This document shows positions 61,059-64,000 of a stretch of 64,000 bases of DNA, in pieces; the first letter of the stretch is position 1; every line of letters starts with the position of its first letter. A program made the position numbers and the translations under genes. The notes beneath the pieces are model-generated. The model saw only the letters and a program-made list of their open reading frames with translations, did no database searches and had not been told where the DNA came from. The stretch is from Polytrichum commune. Taxonomy: Eukaryota; Streptophyta; Polytrichopsida; Polytrichales; Polytrichaceae. The stretch lies in assembly GCA_950295325.1 (NCBI GenBank), contig OX485808.1, positions 10,666,501 through 10,730,500 of the forward strand, given 5' to 3'.

Positions 61059-64000
61059 GGCGGAATTTACGGCGGAAAATCAAATGTTATTTTTTTACTT
61101 GTACTCTACAACTTTCCAGTAGTTTTCATTTCATTCTTGGATTCATAATTTGCTTTATGCACTCTCATTCACTGGTAAACTCTCATTTTAATGAATATTG
61201 TGTTCAACATTGATTGGGGAAACATGTGTAATCATTTGAGACGAAAGAGAATTTTCACTTTGGACTAGATTTGTTATACCTTTTGCATCTCTACTCCAGT
61301 CCTAAGACCTTGATGAAATGATGTTTTTGTGATTCGCAATTGCCACCTCGATGAGCCGATTCCACCAAGCCGATCCAACTGTTAGCAATGTTTGTGAAGT
61401 GTAAAAGGTTGGAAGTTGGAAGTGCTCACAATAAGGTCACATACTTGCACCTAGACGGTCGTGTTCAGCAAGAAGTGAGATTATAACCACCCATAAATGT
61501 TTCGATTGCATTTGGTGATAGATTCATTGCTTAAAAGTACTTGTGGGAACCATCTTGAGTAAGATTTATGACTTAGAAATTGTGCGGCGGTGAGGACTAG
61601 ATGCCCACCTCTTTGGATTGGGCCCCCACCACTATTGCCGAGGTAAAGGAGGTCTAGTAAAAACCTGACCCCCATAGGATTGTAGTTGATTCACCTCAAG
61701 TTGGTCCATCTACACCAATATATGCAATTTGGTTGCCCCACACTAATATATTGACATTCTACAATATTTTGAATATTAATTTAAAATAGTAAAAAAATTA
61801 TAGTATTTTTTTTTACTATGGGTTGCTATACGCATTAGTACACAAAGTAATATGTCTTGCAATATGGTTATGATCCAAGGTAATTTGCATTTGGTAAAAC
61901 AACAACATATTCGCAAAGGGAATCTAATTCCTCAAATCAACGTAGACTAATTTGAGGTCTCCAATGCTAATTCTAGGGCCGGGTCAAGTGATCCAAAACA
62001 AACACATGCTAGAATAATATTGCGGATTGCATTTTCACCTTGGGTTAGGGGTTTCGGTGTTAAATTTATGCTATTTCCCCTAACTGGACACCTACATTTG
62101 ATGGGTATGTGGTTCAGAAAAGCATCAAAGAACAAACACCTCAAAGACACGTACTCAAAAGAGAGTGGACTACATCTTTAAATCATTTTTTTATCAAGTA
62201 CTCCACACTCAACAGTGAACACAACTAGGAAGACCCATAATATCCAATTACGAACTCAATAAACATCCACTCCCAATAACCATATCTAAATATAGGGAGG
62301 TCCGATTCCCAATCCAAGTTTTTGTTGATGCTTCACTATAGACTTGCTAAAACACCACAAGTGGCATCAAGTGTAAATCTAATAAATCCATAGGTACATT
62401 AGAAGTCGGAGAACATGGAAAACAAAAACAAAAACAAAAACCCACATACATACATACATACATACATACCGTAGTAGTAGTGGTGGTGGGCCCGGGGTCC
62501 GAGGGGTGGGCCCCGCGTGGCAGTTGCACCGTTTGAAAAGGGATTTGGTTTGCGTAACCAGAGGCGGATGTGGAATGGAAAGCTTCTCGGAACGAGACCC
62601 CAGTTCCCTTATGGGCCAAGTGGCACAGCCCCACAAGCCCCTTCCTTTCTTTGTGTCAAACCTCATAAATATAGCAAGCGATTGTGTGTACTTTGGGCAG
62701 CGGTTTTTCAATCCAGCTACACAAAATATGATATTTAGTGTTAGATACACTAAATACGAACACTACACTAAATATCACTAACCCTATGAAAGTAAGTAAC
62801 ATTAAATGTAAACTCAAACACTAAATATCATCTATGGTCATATGTGAAAGTTACATGCACGAATTTAGTGTTTAGTAGGAAAGAGGTGGCAACAAGGAAG
62901 GCGGCAGCGGCGCATTTATGTCTAACACTAATTATCAAAGAATTGAAAATTAGTGTTGAGCAGAGTAGGGTGGTAAAACACTAAATCTAATCAAACACTA
63001 AATATCATATTTGGTGTACTGTGATTCGGAAATTGACGGTTCTGTGATAATTTCATGGATTTAGCGGATGAAGCAACCCAAAACAAATCCCCTCCCCCCC
63101 AAAAAAATCGTCAAAATCGGATGAGTTCCGTACATTTTTTGGGTGGATGTGTATAAGTTTGGATGAAGTTTTTGTGTAACCGCTCATAATGTGGCTTCGT
63201 CGCTCCAATATTTGTTAGGCCATGCATGCTCTTGTCTTGAATACTTGGAATTGAAATTACTGGCAATAGGGTGTGTGTGTGTGTGTGTTTTTTTTTCTTT
63301 TAGAAAAATTTATGAAGTGGTGATGATGTGGCGGCTAACTGCAGTAACTTTAGTAGTTGGCATCATACCAGACTCCCAGCACTACAACCACATTCTAGTG
63401 CTCTTAAGTACACGTGTCGTTGTGTGAGTGGGGGAGGGTTGAACTGACCTACGTAGCGCTACTGGCCAGTGGGGGCTTGCCACGTGGGAGTCACCTGCTG
63501 GCTATGAAGTGGTTCCTAGTATCAACGTGGATGCTGTAAGGGAGTTGAGCCATAAGCGACACTTTATAGGCGGGGGCTAGAGCTCATGGGGTATGAGCAT
63601 ACGTTCTTATTTGATTAGGCATATTGTGCTTTATTGAGTTTAATCACACATAAGTAGTTTGAATGTCTATGAATACTTGGGTACAAAGTATTACATAGAA
63701 TTAACGAAAAGAATTCATGTGGGAAAATTTACAAATAGCACACTAATTTGAGTTTCATTTTAGAATGACAAAGATCCTTTCAAATGGTAAGTTACACAAA
63801 TTATAAGGTCCCCAATGTCAATGAAGATCCAAGTTAATTACGTGCTTTATTGACGGTTTCACTCCAAGAATGATATCCCAGTCAATTGCTTGTTCACTAG
63901 GGAGAAGTAAACGTATGTATTGGATTTTGGACCTTGAAGGTGAAGTGCACTCAATATGGGTTTTGTGGACAATCACCCTGCAAGAATGCAAAGGCGATTT
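61059..64000. other. Repeat-rich right end of the window, no gene seen
   Basis: Contains a repeat related to 2595-3030 (about 61920-62360), a CATA microsatellite (about 62444-62470), a GC-rich patch (about 62485-62700) with no convincing exon, a family C-related stretch full of CACTAAATAT (about 62715-63020) and a GT run (63271-63289). A G-box (63481-63486) stands alone with no gene attached. Confidence 0.5.

Noticed and set aside
62347-62781. ORFs of 73-123 codons on both strands in a GC-rich patch
   Set aside because: They overlap on both strands, run through a CATA microsatellite and show no conserved motif; their openness follows from GC content.

Overview
This is a plant nuclear window, identified from intron-rich genes with plant-specific families: a CLV1/BAM-type LRR receptor kinase, a plant-type sucrose-6-phosphate phosphatase with its C-terminal domain, and a ROOT UV-B SENSITIVE (RUS/DUF647) protein. 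The DNA is AT-rich and packed with short non-autonomous transposons, microsatellites and poly-G/poly-C runs. The receptor kinase has eight introns where seed-plant CLV1/BAM genes usually have one. That, plus the divergence of the proteins, leans towards a non-seed land plant (lycophyte, fern or bryophyte grade). The species itself cannot be named from the sequence.

Layout: 1-5800, repeats only. 5836-16045 (+), LRR receptor kinase with a repeated leader; I rebuilt nine exons that join in frame to 1028 codons plus stop. 16046-22560, repeats and foldback elements. 22561-22857 (-), small intronless ORF. 23827-27982 (-), a multi-exon gene of unknown family. 28100-31400, tandem repeats, AT-rich DNA and a MITE. 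31682-36491 (-), cytosolic tryptophanyl-tRNA synthetase, 12 exons, complete. 36593-38153, a TIR transposon sitting about 100 bp upstream of that start codon. 40557-41737 (+), small glycine-rich protein. 43616-49060 (-), sucrose-phosphatase, eight exons, with a plastid-transit-like extension. 50640-58275 (+), RUS5-like gene, 15 coding exons, with promoter and a repeated 5' leader. 58276-64000, repeats including a foldback minisatellite.

The genes are unrelated housekeeping, signalling and photobiology genes, not a pathway cluster. The most unusual signal is architectural. Introns and 5' leaders of at least four of the genes carry their own private tandem duplications (units about 70-350 bp, 2-8 copies). 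Several of these have copied a 3' splice site, and one copied the first bases of an exon. A second architectural feature is a pair of oppositely oriented MITEs flanking one kinase exon. No new enzyme system was found.

Exon coordinates come from reading splice sites and checking frame and family alignment by eye. No transcript or database evidence was available.
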